The notes: generated by a model not told the origin, from the sequence alone. 64,000 bases of DNA from Mesostigma viride (GCA_009746045.1 RPFO01000027.1:1310976-1374975); one strand, 5' to 3'. Shown: positions 46,201 to 53,220, counted from the stretch's first letter. Translations and numbers: made by a program.

Positions 46201-49200
46201 GTGAGGGTGTGTTCAGTCATGGATATGGTTGCTAGGGAAAGGGGCAGGGGGCAGGGGGTGGGGGGTGGGGGGTGGGGGGTGGGGGTGGGGGTGGGGGGTG
46301 GGGGTGGGGGGTGGGGGTGGGGGTGGGGGGTGGGGAGGGGGGGTAAGATGTGCGGACGCTCAAAGCATACATCAACTTGTAGCGCGTTTTATTTCTTTTT
46401 TTCTTTGGAGGGGGGAGGGTGTGTGGGGTGGGGGGTGGGGGGGGCGGTAGCAGCGCTGTCAGAAATGAGAGTGCGACCAAGTGGATGGGCAAGAAAAGGC
46501 AGGGACAAACAAGCCGTAAGCAACCTTGCACCGAAATGTTTACTAGAGGAGTAAAACTAAAGTAGGGATAGAGCAACTCACAGAGTTATAGTGGTTCTTT
46601 TTACGGAGATAGACCAGTAAAACGAAACTAGGGTTATAGCAATTCACGGAGCTATGTCGGGAATAGCAGGGTGATATACGCTAGTACACTACTTGTCTGT
46701 AAGCATTAGTACAGTGTAGTGCAGTCTTGAACTATTTATAACTTGACTCACGCGGCTCAAGCGGGAAGAGCGCCAGGCAGATGATCATTCATATGAGTAG
46801 TAGCGTAGCTGCGCATACAGTACATACAGAGCACCATAGCAGGCCAAAGTAGAGCGACTCACTGAGCTCGAGCGAGAAGAGGACAAGGCACATAATGACC
46901 AGCCCAACGAACACGCCGTCGGCGCCCTTGTACGTGGCCGCTAGCCGGATGTCCTCCCCAACCAGCGCCCAGATGGTGATGACGAGCATGAACACCGTCG
47001 TGCTCGGGTGGTCGATCGCGCGGGAGATCTTCTCAAGCCAGGGGTGCTGCCGCCGGCGCTTGGAGTCGAAAAGATTCTCCTTCTCGTCCACTAGTGGAAG
47101 GGCAAGGAGGCGGTGGTGGTAATGGTGTGGGTGGGTGGGTGGGGTGGGTGGGGCGTGCAGCAGTGAGGAACTAGGGGGGGGGGGGGGGGGAAGCCATGCG
47201 GGAATTTTTGAAACTGAATTTGTTATAATATGTTAGCTTGTCAATTATAATATTTACATTTTGTCGTGTTGTTATGATATGTTTACGTGCCTCCATGGGG
47301 AGCCTTCTAGGAAACCTCCAAGAGTTTTACAGAAGAGGCCCAAAAGAAAGGGGGGGGAAGAATGGGGCCAGAGATGGTCACCGGATGCACGGATCAACAT
47401 GCAACCACATCAGGCAACCACATCAGGCAACCACATCGGGCAACCATATCAGGCAACCACATCGGGCAACCACATCAGGCAACCACATCGGGCAACCACA
47501 TCAGGCAACCACATCAGGCAACCACATCAGGCAACCACAACATGCAACCACATCAGGCAACCACATCAGGCAACCACATCAGGCAAACCAACACAACGTA
47601 ATTAGCAGTCATTCTAAAACAATATAATCTTTCCAAGCAGTTGATGTGAGGCCTACGGTGTAGATCCTCACCAGGTCACGCCTGTTCTGGATTAATTTAA
47701 TTTACAAGTAGACTGCATCACGGGACGCCTGTTCTCAATACTTAATACTGTTTTTAATTCAAGAATACTGTTCTTAATACTTTAATACTGCTATTAATAC
47801 TATCTGGATATCTGCGCCGCGGACGACTATCTGGTTCCAGCAACATCATGGCACAAATTCTTCCGAAAGCGAACCAGTTCTGGTTTCCTCCTGCATCTCT
47901 CCATAACATCCATCAACATTATAACATTATCAACATCTCTGATATTGCTATCTCATTGATTGCTATTTGGTTCAAGCACCTTAACGGCACTATTATGCAT
48001 GCTATTACCAATATTATATCACAATCAAGATTGCATCTCATTGATTGCTATTTGATTCAGCCAGAACAAACAAAAAAAACATAACGGCAGAAATCCTCCC
48101 AACAGCAAGCCTGTTCCAACGACCTCACGATCCGCCCTTTCTTCCACATGTCCCGCTTCTTCCCTGTCCCGTGGATCAGATGTCCACTGTCAACCTGGCC
48201 TGCCGTCCCTGCTCTCCCAACCACCCATCCACGATGTACTCCCAACCACCCATCCACGGCCAAGGCAGCACGCACCTGGATCCGCGCCCGGCAGCAGGCT
48301 CCTCCTCCGCCCCAAGATCCCCGTGTTCCGCCCTGCGCTCGACCGCCGCCTCGCCGCCGCTGCCGCCGCCGCCGCGTTGCCCCCTGTGAAGCTCCTCACC
48401 CGAAGGAATTCGGGCTCCGCTGGGAAGCCCACCGGATAGGGCACCACGGGCGCGGCCGCGGCGGCCACGCTCTGCACCCCCTTGAGCATGTTTATCCCGA
48501 GTTCCAGGGACGAGCGGAGGGAGGACCCGGGGGCCGTCTGCCCTCGGACGGAGGCCATACCCTTGGCGTCGACGGCGCTCCCGCGCTGGCGCTGGGGCCG
48601 GCCACCGCCCCCATGGGGGCCGCCATCCCCGACCACGGTGTCGAATCGACCACCCACGGGTCGGGGCGCTGAGTCATCGATGAAGTCCACGTTGGGTCGG
48701 GGAGCACCGGCTGGGGGTGGCTGCCCTAGGTGGCCCGGGTGGCCACCCCCGTGAGCCTCGTCAAAGGTGACCTGGTAGCGCGTCACCACGCCGCTGGTGG
48801 AGAGCGTGGAGAGCGATTTGTTGAGCTCGGGCCCGCGCCCGTTGTGGCTATACTTAGAATCGTGGCTATATTTGGGATCGTGGCTGTACTTGGAGTCGTG
48901 CGCGTGCTTGGCGTCCGAGAGGGCCTGCGATGCAGGGCCTGAGCGTATGCCCGGCTCGCCCGCGTCATGAGGGTCGCCGCGCAGTGGGGAGGGGTGGTGC
49001 CCGTTGGCCATGAGGCCGGAAGGGTGGCCTGGATGCGCAGGGGGCAGGGGGGCCCTGCTCTGGGGGTTTGCAAAATAGGCAGGGGAAGGGATTTCCCCGG
49101 GGGATAGGGGCTCCTCCAGGAGGTGCCGTGTCTCGGGGTTATCGCCACGTGCCGCGACCTTGATGGAGGCTTCCTCCCGCGTCGGGCCGAGCGCGTCCAT

Positions 49201-49281
49201 CGGGAGCGACCCATTTTCCTGCGGGCAAGCCATCAGTTTCTTGGTGGGAGGCCCCGATATTTCCCTGACGTCATAGTCCAT
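30770..49281 (-). CDS. Voltage-sensor / HAMP / adenylyl cyclase membrane protein (gene B)
   Basis: Thirteen exons close to one 1112-codon frame from ATG (49281) to TAA (30770-30772). Order: a Pro/Gly/His-rich N-terminus (1-335); S1 (366-386), S2 (394-416), S3 (421-442) and an S4 with R475, R478, R481, R484, R487 and K490 at every third residue; a coiled linker; a membrane segment (545-560); an external region (561-670); a second membrane segment (671-684) with HAMP-like helix; and a class III cyclase domain (775-970). Metal ligands are D788 and D831, transition-state residues N935 and R939. K827 sits where adenylyl cyclases have Lys and guanylyl cyclases Glu, so ATP to cAMP is expected. There is no S5-pore-S6 unit. 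Channel-like voltage sensors on cyclases are known from ciliates and apicomplexans; here voltage may gate cAMP synthesis directly (inference). Confidence 0.9.
31135..31255. repeat. GGGTTCATTYAAAA repeat, gene B intron 12
   Basis: Seven or eight loose units of 15-20 bp carrying GGGTTCATT or close variants. Confidence 0.7.
31874..32424 (-). CDS. Gene B exon 12: cyclase domain, substrate and transition-state residues
   Basis: Acceptor CACACCAG, donor CAGGG before GTGAGC. Residues 866-1048; MGFGLHVGWAIEGAIGSEYK, then LSPNVNIAARLEAATKQFG with N935 and R939. Reading through the donor would hit TGA at once, which is why this end can be mistaken for the end of the protein. Confidence 0.92.
32640..32830. 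repeat. 48-58-bp repeat, 4 copies, gene B intron 11
   Basis: Units contain AGATAAGAGATAGCAACACA and AGATTATCGCTATCAGCATC with ATTATC; four copies with slight length change. Confidence 0.85.
32981..33021. repeat. (GT)n microsatellite, gene B intron 11
   Basis: About 20 GT units, followed by TTTGTTAACTT repeats. Confidence 0.92.
33140..33450. repeat. TTGCCCTCACAAACTTGTGG minisatellite, gene B intron 11
   Basis: About 15 units of 20-22 bp with variants ending ACACCCTGG and ACTTACTGG. Confidence 0.92.
33525..33572. repeat. Echo copy of gene B exon 11 donor end
   Basis: TTCTCACCTGGTCAGCGGTG and CGCTGAATCGCCTCCCGCTG with CGGCTTG repeats 34073-34120 (TTCTCACCTGGTCGGCGATG, CGCTGGATGGCCTCCCGCTG), about 550 bp into the intron. 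Confidence 0.85.
33725..34060. repeat. ACTACCTTCCTAAACG minisatellite, gene B intron 11
   Basis: About 20 units of 13-17 bp (ACTACCTTTCTAAACG and variants) up to the exon 11 donor region. Confidence 0.9.
34079..34267 (-). CDS. Gene B exon 11: cyclase domain, second metal site
   Basis: Acceptor CCCGCCAG, donor GACCAG before GTGAGA. Residues 803-865; SANKNIGDAFLLVWKF holds K827 and D831. Confidence 0.93.
34384..34810. repeat. Four echo copies of gene B exon 11 acceptor
   Basis: Copies at 34384-34420, 34524-34562, 34645-34682 and 34771-34810 repeat the true edge at 34240-34280 (GATGGAGTTGACAAACT then CATCACCTGG). On the minus strand they read as exon starts such as VIEFVNSI and VMKFVNSI. A weaker fifth copy is near 34985-35020. 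Confidence 0.85.
35213..35950. repeat. Four echo copies of gene B exon 10 donor
   Basis: Copies at 35213-35263, 35403-35452, 35744-35797 and 35899-35950 repeat the true edge at 36132-36175 (ACCTGCTCCTGCAGCACCTC then CGT and GAAG). Most keep the ACCTG that is CAGGT on the coding strand, that is, a potential donor. Confidence 0.82.
36142..36345 (-). CDS. Gene B exon 10: start of cyclase domain
   Basis: Acceptor CTCGCCAG, donor GAGCAG before GTCCGT. Residues 735-802: LAIGFGDAGAEIIGENM, then HKMVAIFGFCDIRNFTDV with metal ligand D788. Confidence 0.93.
36411..36461. repeat. Echo copy of gene B exon 10 acceptor
   Basis: CATGGTCTGGCGAGGGGAAT and GGGTAGGTTG repeats 36340-36388 almost exactly, 71 bp away, and includes the acceptor. 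Confidence 0.88.
37110..37240. repeat. CTAGTATAATCCC repeat, gene B intron 9
   Basis: About nine units of 14-16 bp (AATCCCTAGTACAATC and variants). Confidence 0.8.
37261..37313. repeat. Two echo copies of gene B exon 9 donor
   Basis: CCACCTCAAACTGG at 37267 and CCACCTCAAAACTGG at 37294 repeat the true CCACCTCAAACTGG at 37321, spaced about 27 bp. Confidence 0.8.
37325..37420 (-). CDS. Gene B exon 9: linker
   Basis: Acceptor TGCCCCAG, donor TTTGAG before GTGGGT. Residues 703-734, VRDVSENPLMKQKVLHEEEK and a Lys-rich end. Confidence 0.9.
37490..37520. repeat. Echo copy of gene B exon 9 acceptor
   Basis: GGGTTCTCTGATACGTCCCG followed by CACCTG repeats the true edge at 37398-37422 with one or two changes and retains the acceptor. 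Confidence 0.85.
37740..37900. repeat. Short CTAGAGAGCCTAGACTAGGG repeat, gene B intron 8
   Basis: Five imperfect units of about 32 bp with CTAGAGxxCCTAGACTAGGG and TATCTAGAG-type ends. Confidence 0.75.
37911..37952. repeat. Echo copy of gene B exon 8 donor
   Basis: GATCATGCGCTCAATGGGCA after CACCTGCTA repeats 38308-38345. On the minus strand it reads LPIERMI and then a stop, a dead copy of MPIERMIKK. Confidence 0.85.
37985..38235. repeat. 27-bp minisatellite, gene B intron 8
   Basis: About nine units of CTGTGTGGCATGATATAGCG followed by CGCACG, with point variants; it contains CGCG steps in every unit. Confidence 0.93.
38312..38411 (-). CDS. Gene B exon 8: second membrane segment and HAMP-like helix
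   Basis: Acceptor TGCGCCAG, donor AAG before GTGAGG. Residues 669-702; TVFVCIILGMGALLFSRDAN then LVIMPIERMIKK, the usual transition from membrane helix to HAMP. Confidence 0.9.
38520..38850. repeat. 36-bp minisatellite, gene B intron 7
   Basis: About eight units of AATAATGAGCGACGAGGGAT and GGGCATCGTGAGGCCAG. Confidence 0.93.
38900..39020. repeat. 19-bp minisatellite, gene B intron 7
   Basis: Six units of GGGCAGACGTAGGGTTGAT with variants. Confidence 0.9.
39163..39210. repeat. Echo copy of gene B exon 7 donor
   Basis: TACCCACCGGCATGTGTTCA and GGATCGCCTGCATC repeats 39254-39300 (TACCCACCGGCATATGTTTA, GGATGGCCTGCATC). Confidence 0.85.
39261..39406 (-). CDS. Gene B exon 7: external region
   Basis: Acceptor GCTGGCAG, donor TGCCG before GTGGGT. 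Residues 621-668 plus two bases; SINGTILFKRERLDHLRPGE and the acidic DTSESVSDKRWESQ part. Confidence 0.85.
39475..39680. repeat. 42-bp minisatellite, gene B intron 6
   Basis: Five units of GATGAGGAAAGGTGGACAAG with CACGCATAGCAAACGGTGG, nearly identical. Confidence 0.93.
39685..39735. repeat. Probable echo copy of gene B exon 7 acceptor
   Basis: GGTCCCGTTGAGCGCTATGA resembles the exon 7 start region GGTCCCGTTGATAGACTGCC about 320 bp away. On the minus strand it reads ALNGT beside the true SINGT. It could instead be a small additional in-frame exon (ACVDALIALNGT); the echo reading is preferred. Confidence 0.55.
39735..39905. repeat. 61-bp repeat, 3 copies, gene B intron 6
   Basis: Units carry CTCCAGCTCCTATACGTG and GAGTCAACCCCTATCTATAC with ATAGGGGCACGTAGGT. 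The ACGTAGGTCTCCAGC part resembles exon 6 sequence at 39936-39952. Confidence 0.85.
39911..40042 (-). CDS. Gene B exon 6: external region
   Basis: Acceptor CGCCCCAG, donor ACCATG before GTGGGT. Residues 577-620, phase 0 on both sides. No known sensor fold was recognised. Confidence 0.85.
40560..41606. mobile_element. hAT-type DNA transposon, non-autonomous, in gene B intron 5
   Basis: Terminal inverted repeats begin CAGTGCTTTTAGTAA and end TTACTAAAAGCACTG. The 8-bp sequence CAAGGGTG is duplicated at 40552-40559 and 41607-41614, the size typical of hAT elements. The 1047-bp body has TGACGCGTAAATTTTG-like repeats near its left end (40590-40740) and a short plus-strand ORF near its right end; no full transposase is present. 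Confidence 0.92.
41297..41542 (+). CDS. Small hypothetical ORF inside the hAT element
   Basis: About 81 codons from ATG: APEGILGKIKSGGIAAFFMP, a Pro/Ala part, then a basic KRKRG patch and poly-Ala/Ser. No transposase core is visible; it may be the N-terminal remnant of one. GGIAAFF is loosely like a PCNA-interacting peptide but lacks the leading Gln. Confidence 0.35.
   Translation: MAPEGILGKIKSGGIAAFFMPKQAADMAKAPAPGPRAIVGVGQAADALNRSKRKRGNDSNAASSAAAAASAQSGNAGEPPG
41745..41905. repeat. TACTATAGTCTTAA repeat, gene B intron 5
   Basis: About eleven units of 13-14 bp (ATACTACAGTCTTA and variants). Confidence 0.88.
41926..41976. repeat. Echo copy of gene B exon 5 donor
   Basis: GATGGCGATACCCACCTCCA and GGCCCCGCAGCGTGA repeats 42031-42065 (GATGGCGACACCCACCTCCA, GGCCCCGCAGAGTGA), donor included. 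Confidence 0.9.
42046..42207 (-). CDS. Gene B exon 5: first cyclase membrane segment
   Basis: Acceptor ACCGTGCAG, donor CTGGAG before GTGGGT. Residues 523-576 with VGQKLSDLTTRRVIIGVLLM, a box typical of receptor-like protist cyclases, and the start of the external region. Confidence 0.92.
42860..43062 (-). CDS. Gene B exon 4: S4 voltage sensor and coiled linker
   Basis: Acceptor CCTGCACAG, donor AAGATG before GTGCGT. Residues 455-522; S4 is RAGRILRLIRLVRVFKMYHN, followed by a charged helix (LKRTQDEVQRAKMDPELYAL). Confidence 0.92.
43211..43262. repeat. (TTA)n microsatellite, gene B intron 3
   Basis: About 16 ATT/TTA units with one interruption. Confidence 0.93.
43856..44280. repeat. GAATAGGTG 9-bp minisatellite, gene B intron 3
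   Basis: More than 40 units of GAATAGGTG or GAACAGGTG over about 420 bp. A long open frame on the minus strand (IHLFTYSP repeats) is produced only by the repeat. Confidence 0.95.
44641..44735. repeat. Echo copies of gene B exon 3 donor end
   Basis: 44641-44700 repeats 44837-44896 (ACAAACAGGTCCATCTCGAT beside ATAAACAGGTGCATTACGAC, then CAGCAGCAGCGAT). It reads LLPDVPIEMDLFVQ on the minus strand beside LLLDLPVVMHLFIQ in the real exon and ends in a strong CAG-GTGAGC donor. A second partial copy lies at 44705-44735. Confidence 0.82.
44833..44961 (-). CDS. Gene B exon 3: end of S2 and S3 (GC donor)
   Basis: Acceptor CCCTCCAG; joining gives LELILASISKPDYFLGFYFW, a continuous S2-S3 stretch. The exon ends AATCAG before GCAAGT, a GC-AG intron with otherwise perfect donor consensus. 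This is the only end that gives the phase needed for exon 4. Confidence 0.85.
44998..45925. repeat. 930-bp compound simple-sequence array, gene B intron 2
   Basis: Blocks follow one another: (GT)n with GC steps, (GTTTGT)n, a G-run near 45264-45299, (GTGCGT)n at 45300-45430, (GTTTGT)n at 45430-45690, (GTGTT)n at 45690-45790, (GTGTC)n at 45790-45880 and a 20-base T run at 45905-45924. The coding strand of the gene is almost purely C/A here. Long frames across it in both directions are artefacts. Confidence 0.95.
46240..46345. repeat. GGGGTGGGGGT array, gene B intron 2
   Basis: About 100 bases of G4-5 runs separated by single T, flanked by a similar shorter run at 46415-46445. Confidence 0.9.
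46745..46786. repeat. Echo copy of gene B exon 2 donor
   Basis: GACTCACGCGGCTCAAGCGG with GAAGAGCGCCAGGCA repeats 46857-46895 (GACTCACTGAGCTCGAGCGA, GAAGAGGACAAGGCA), donor included. Confidence 0.82.
46863..47090 (-). CDS. Gene B exon 2: S1 and S2
   Basis: Acceptor CCACTAG, donor CTCA before GTGAGT. Residues 336-411: the basic KRRRQHPWLEKI pre-S1 segment, S1 TTVFMLVITIWALVGEDIRL and most of S2 (GVFVGLVIMCLVLFSLEL). Confidence 0.9.
47398..47590. repeat. CAACCACATCAGG 13-bp minisatellite, gene B intron 1
   Basis: About 14 units of GGCAACCACATCA with few variants. Confidence 0.93.
48276..49281 (-). CDS. Gene B exon 1: disordered N-terminus
   Basis: Residues 1-335 plus one base. It is rich in Pro, Gly, His and Ala, with a tandem HDSKYS/HDPKYS motif at 124-147 and a poly-Ala run near 308-315. 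The donor is CCAG before GTGCGT; an earlier GTGAGG donor at 48399 would give the wrong phase for exon 2, so the longer exon was chosen. Confidence 0.82.
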
Positions 49282-50186
49282 CGTGAGACGGGCAGGGCCG
49301 ACGGATCCTGGGTAGCCCAGGCGGTCCGCTTTGCCCCCGCCAAAAGCGAGAATATGCCAAAGCCGGGATGATAAGCTGCTGGTGGTGCTATTGAGGTCGT
49401 CGACCTATTATTAGCAGCCATGCCAACAGCATAGCCCACCGGTTTAAGTTCGTTACGCCGCGCCTCGTGCAATCAATCATGGGCGCTCACGTCTCACGCT
49501 GCCTCGTGGCATGGGAAACTAGTGTCGTCACAAGGTCGGGGGTCACTGAGACGGTGGCCGTTAACGCTTTTTATCCCACGGCAGACGCCGTTAAACAACT
49601 ACATAAATCACCATTTTACACGAGCAATCGGGCGTTTGGGCGTGAGGGTTGATGAACCTGTCAATCGATCTACCCTTCATACGCTGCACGGCATCCACAC
49701 TACACCAGTAAGCCTAAATTAGAGTCTAGCCCGCAACCCGGGGGACGGCAAGCACACTGGTAGGATGTGCTAGAAGCACCCGGCATTAGTAACAGAAGGG
49801 AAGAATGGGCCAGACTAAAATTGGGGAAATTCATGCTAGGCCGGCAATCATCGTGAGCAATGTCGAGCAAGGGGCGAGCACGCGAGATGCCAGAGGTCGC
49901 GTTTGCTTCTGTGACCGTCAAGAAGCTGGTTCGTCTTGGTCCATAATTATTCATCGACATCTCGAAGCACTACTGCAGACAACGTATTCCGATCGTACTG
50001 AACGCAGACAATATTTACGTAAGTCCCGCAGTCCACGGTCCCTTCGTACGGCGTTTGCGAATTGTAACCTATCTCAGATCCTGAAGGATAGTAGCGACCG
50101 TGGATGATAGGGGTCGTCCGTCCACGGTGCATGTCTGCGAAGTGCGACAGATGCCGGTGCTTTGACCGGTCAGTGGAGTAAGTTTA

Positions 50187-50305
50187 GTGGCACAGGCTGG
50201 CGTCCAGCGGAGATGCCATTCCCAGGTTGTCAGCATTGATTTGTCACGTGATCACAGCCTGGTGACACGTTGCACCTCCCAGGCTCCCACGCTTGCCAAT
50301 GCACC
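50187..50305. repeat. Dispersed repeat, inverted partner of 27-153
   Basis: Reverse-complement match to the beginning of the window, with GGCGTCCAGCGGAGATGCC and CTCCCACGCTTGCCAATG as clearest blocks. The two copies enclose both genes. Confidence 0.7.
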
Positions 50306-50382
50306 TCTCTCAATCAGTCAATCCGCAGCATCAAGAGGTGATTTGTCCGCAGTCTACTAGTGGTCTCTACTATGGTTTCATA

Positions 50383-50415
<33 letters not shown>

Positions 50416-50449
50416 GTCCCGCTAGGGTTTCATATGGTCGGTTCTTCGG

Positions 50450-50535
50450 ATCCATCTATGCGGTTTTTCGGATCCATCTATGCGGTTTTTCGGATCCATC
50501 TATGCGGTTTTCGGTTCCATCTATGCGGTTTTCGG
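50450..50535. repeat. GGATCCATCTATGCGGTTTTTC tandem repeat
   Basis: Four to five units of 21-24 bp with progressive loss of T residues; the last units read GGTTCCATCTATGCGGTTTTC. Confidence 0.88.
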
Positions 50536-51102
50536 GTGTACCTGTCCGTCGGTCCGTTGGATTCACACATCTGACGGTCGTAAATCGGTGGGAGAGAAAT
50601 GGGTGGGATAGATGAGCATTGTAGAGATAATTATCTTCCAGGACGGATCGCAGATATGATCTCAGATGTTAATGAAATTTGGAAGTATGGAAGCGGAGTT
50701 TTCCCGACACTGAAAACGTATTTCTGTCAGCCTTTCTAGACTAGCTTCGTATGAATCTTTCTTAAACTTCATGCAAATAGATATACAATAAATTTACATT
50801 TATTTGGATAGTTCTGCCATTGTTGAGTTGAGTTGAGTTGAGTTGAGTTTATTCCTGCGCCGGTCAGCCGACAGGGTTATTAATAGTGGATCCATAGGCT
50901 GGCCGGGCCCCGCCGACCTCATGCGGGTGCTCGCCACACCCGCCAGCCCTTTCCTCCTCCCCCCCCCCCCCCCTTCTTGCCATGACCACTTGCCTTTCAG
51001 CCACCGCCCACCCCGGCCCTCCTCCGCCCCACTGATACCATCCGGCATGGCACCCACCACCTCCTCCGCCCGGCCACCCGGCGGCCCCACCGCCCCACCG
51101 CC

Positions 51103-51782
51103 TGTTACGTCCCGGCCCTTTTGGACGGACGTAACAATGGAATAAATTATGTAGTTTGACTTGTTGTCATAGTCCGTAGGACTTTGGGACTCATTTCGGG
51201 ACTTAATTTGGGAATTGTCCCTTGGTCAGGACTTTTGTATGGAACTATGACAGTTTGGGCGATTCGGACCAGTTATTTTGGGCCTAGGTTGTTGTATGCG
51301 TGTATTTTCTAGGGGCCGGTGCAGTCGCGCCGCGCTGCGTACGGTACTTTATAGCTAGTTGAGATATTGTACTCATGCGTGGATTCTGTAGGCGAGGGTC
51401 GATGTCGACCCGAGGATCGTGTGTGGACTGCATGCTTTGGAAGGTCGGCGCCATGTCGGCGCCCCTTGCTTGCCAGCGTAGTGGCAGACCTAGGTGAAAT
51501 TGGTCCGAGGACGAGAGTCTCGTCCTCTTGGTTTGATGAATGATAAGTGCGAATACGCCTACACATTAAACCTGGGGCAACTATCCATTTGTAATTGGTA
51601 TTGCTAGCCATTATAAGTGTGTATTAAGTAGCTTGGCATCAAGTCGCGGTGCCAGATATCTCACGATTCCAGTCGTGAAGCGCAATCTGCATTAGGCCAC
51701 CTTGAATCTTCCTAATTCCGGCATGGTAGATCTTTCGCTACGTAGCTCACTGGGCTAGAGGTGTCTGGGCTGGGACGTAACA
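51103..51782 (+). mobile_element. 5' LTR of a Gypsy-like retrotransposon
   Basis: 680 bp from TGTTACGTCCCGGCCC to GGGCTGGGACGTAACA, with an 11-bp inverted end pair (TGTTACGTCCC / GGGACGTAACA). It is related to the solo LTR at 27734-28318. No second LTR of this copy lies inside the window. Confidence 0.88.
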
Positions 51783-51795
51783 CTGGTATCGGAGG
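51783..51795 (+). other. Primer-binding site, initiator-Met tRNA type
   Basis: Directly after the LTR comes CTGGTATCGGAGG, which differs by one base from TGGTATCAGAG, the usual primer-binding site complementary to the 3' end of initiator methionine tRNA in plant-type LTR elements. Confidence 0.7.
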
Positions 51796-52877
51796 AAATG
51801 TGCCGGCAAGGTTAGCTAACTCTCGCGGAGAGAGCTAGTGTAGCCAGTTAGGAAACCAGGGCGGTGCTTGGCGTAGATAGAGGTTCCGGAATTCAACGAT
51901 TGCTGACAGGTCGGCGGCCAGCCCGTAAAGGGATTCAACGACGACCTAGGCAGCAAGCGGCCAGTCCGGGATACTCGGCGGGGCTAGCAATAGTCCTGTG
52001 GTGAGGTGCTGTCAACGAAAGCGTTCAGCTCTCCTGTTTTCAACGACACCAAGTGGCGGCCATGGCTTGCCTTCAACGACACCGGGTGGCGGCCAGCTCA
52101 GGAGGGATCAACGTCATCGAAGATGGTACGTCCCCTAGTTTAGATTTATCCTTCTAGACGCTTGCCTTCTCTCCGGGACCGCACGCGTAGGGGGTTCTTG
52201 TTATACGTTGTGCTTCTATAGGTTCGTTGTGAATGTCGTTGGTGCCAATGGAAGTCGCGGATGACGACCATTCGTTGTTTGACCTGTCGTGGGGGTGGAT
52301 ACCGTCTGGCTGTTGCCGACTGTGTTGACGGTGTCTACTTCCGTGTGCTTATTGTATGGCCCTTTGCCGCGGAAGGCTGGGGCGTGTGCTGTGTTAGATT
52401 CCGTCTTCTTCCTCGTTGCGTTATGTGGTAACTGCACTGCACTTAGAGGTATTCCTGGGATTCCCCTTTTCCTTCTTGCAAGCTTCTGCTAGCCTATAAT
52501 GCATTACGCCCCTACAGGGCATGTGAGGAATACATTAAGGATAAGGGCTCTATTGCCAGGTGGAAGGGGTTTTATAACATTACAGATGCAGATAGGTTTG
52601 TTAGGGAACACGTACATGCCATTGCCTGAGGGGATGCACACCACTCGTGAATGCTCCAAGCCACCCACGATCAGCAGTCAGGGGGAGGGGACAGCAGTTA
52701 CAGTTACCTTCTCTCAGTTGACCATTGGCCCTAGCAGACAGTAGAGGAGATTATTACTAGGGAATAGTACTAGGTCCTACATATATAAGATCTATAGCAC
52801 GTGGTTGCCCTCTCTCCCTCTCTCTCTTTCTTTCTGGGGAGGTGTTGCCTGCAGTGCAAGGTATCGGTACGAGCACC
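51796..52877 (+). other. Leader of the LTR retrotransposon
   Basis: Non-coding leader between primer-binding site and gag. Several TCAACGA-containing units (GGTCGGCGGCCAGCCCG, CACCAAGTGGCGGCCATGGC, CACCGGGTGGCGGCCAGCTC) repeat between 51890 and 52110 and could form packaging structures; that is inference. Confidence 0.5.
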
Positions 52878-53184
52878 ATGCCACGAAAACGGAGAGAACC
52901 TGTCAACAGAGAGATAGAACAGGTAGACAACCACGAGCAAGGTATAGAGGTGGTAGAGGTACCACCGCACGTCCAAGTAGGGACAGGTACAGGTGAGGTC
53001 ATGGAGAGACCTGCGGAAGGCTCCCCACTATCCAGAGGCCAGGGCCGCAGAGATTCATCAGATGATGACAGTCCAGACTCCAGGTTGGAACAAGGGGGGG
53101 ACGGGCGCAGCCAGGAGATGCTCCAGGAGGGTTTCCAGCAGCAGCAACGGCAGCAGCAGCAGCAGGGTTTCCAGCAGCAGCAAC

Positions 53185-53220
<36 letters not shown>

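Larger units (their letters stand above)
49282..51102. other. Upstream region of gene B, no further gene
   Basis: The first few hundred bases upstream of the ATG should hold the promoter of gene B, but no motif stands out. Further on there are repeats only: the inverted partner of the repeat at the start of the window (50187-50305), (TTG)n at 50384-50414, a 24-bp tandem repeat at 50450-50535 and (GAGTT)n at 50823-50849, which may mark the tail of a LINE fragment. Confidence 0.5.

Noticed and set aside
48190-48275. Continuation of gene B exon 1 past the chosen donor
   Set aside because: The frame stays open for 28 more codons but then stops; the GTGCGT donor at 48275 gives the phase required by exon 2.
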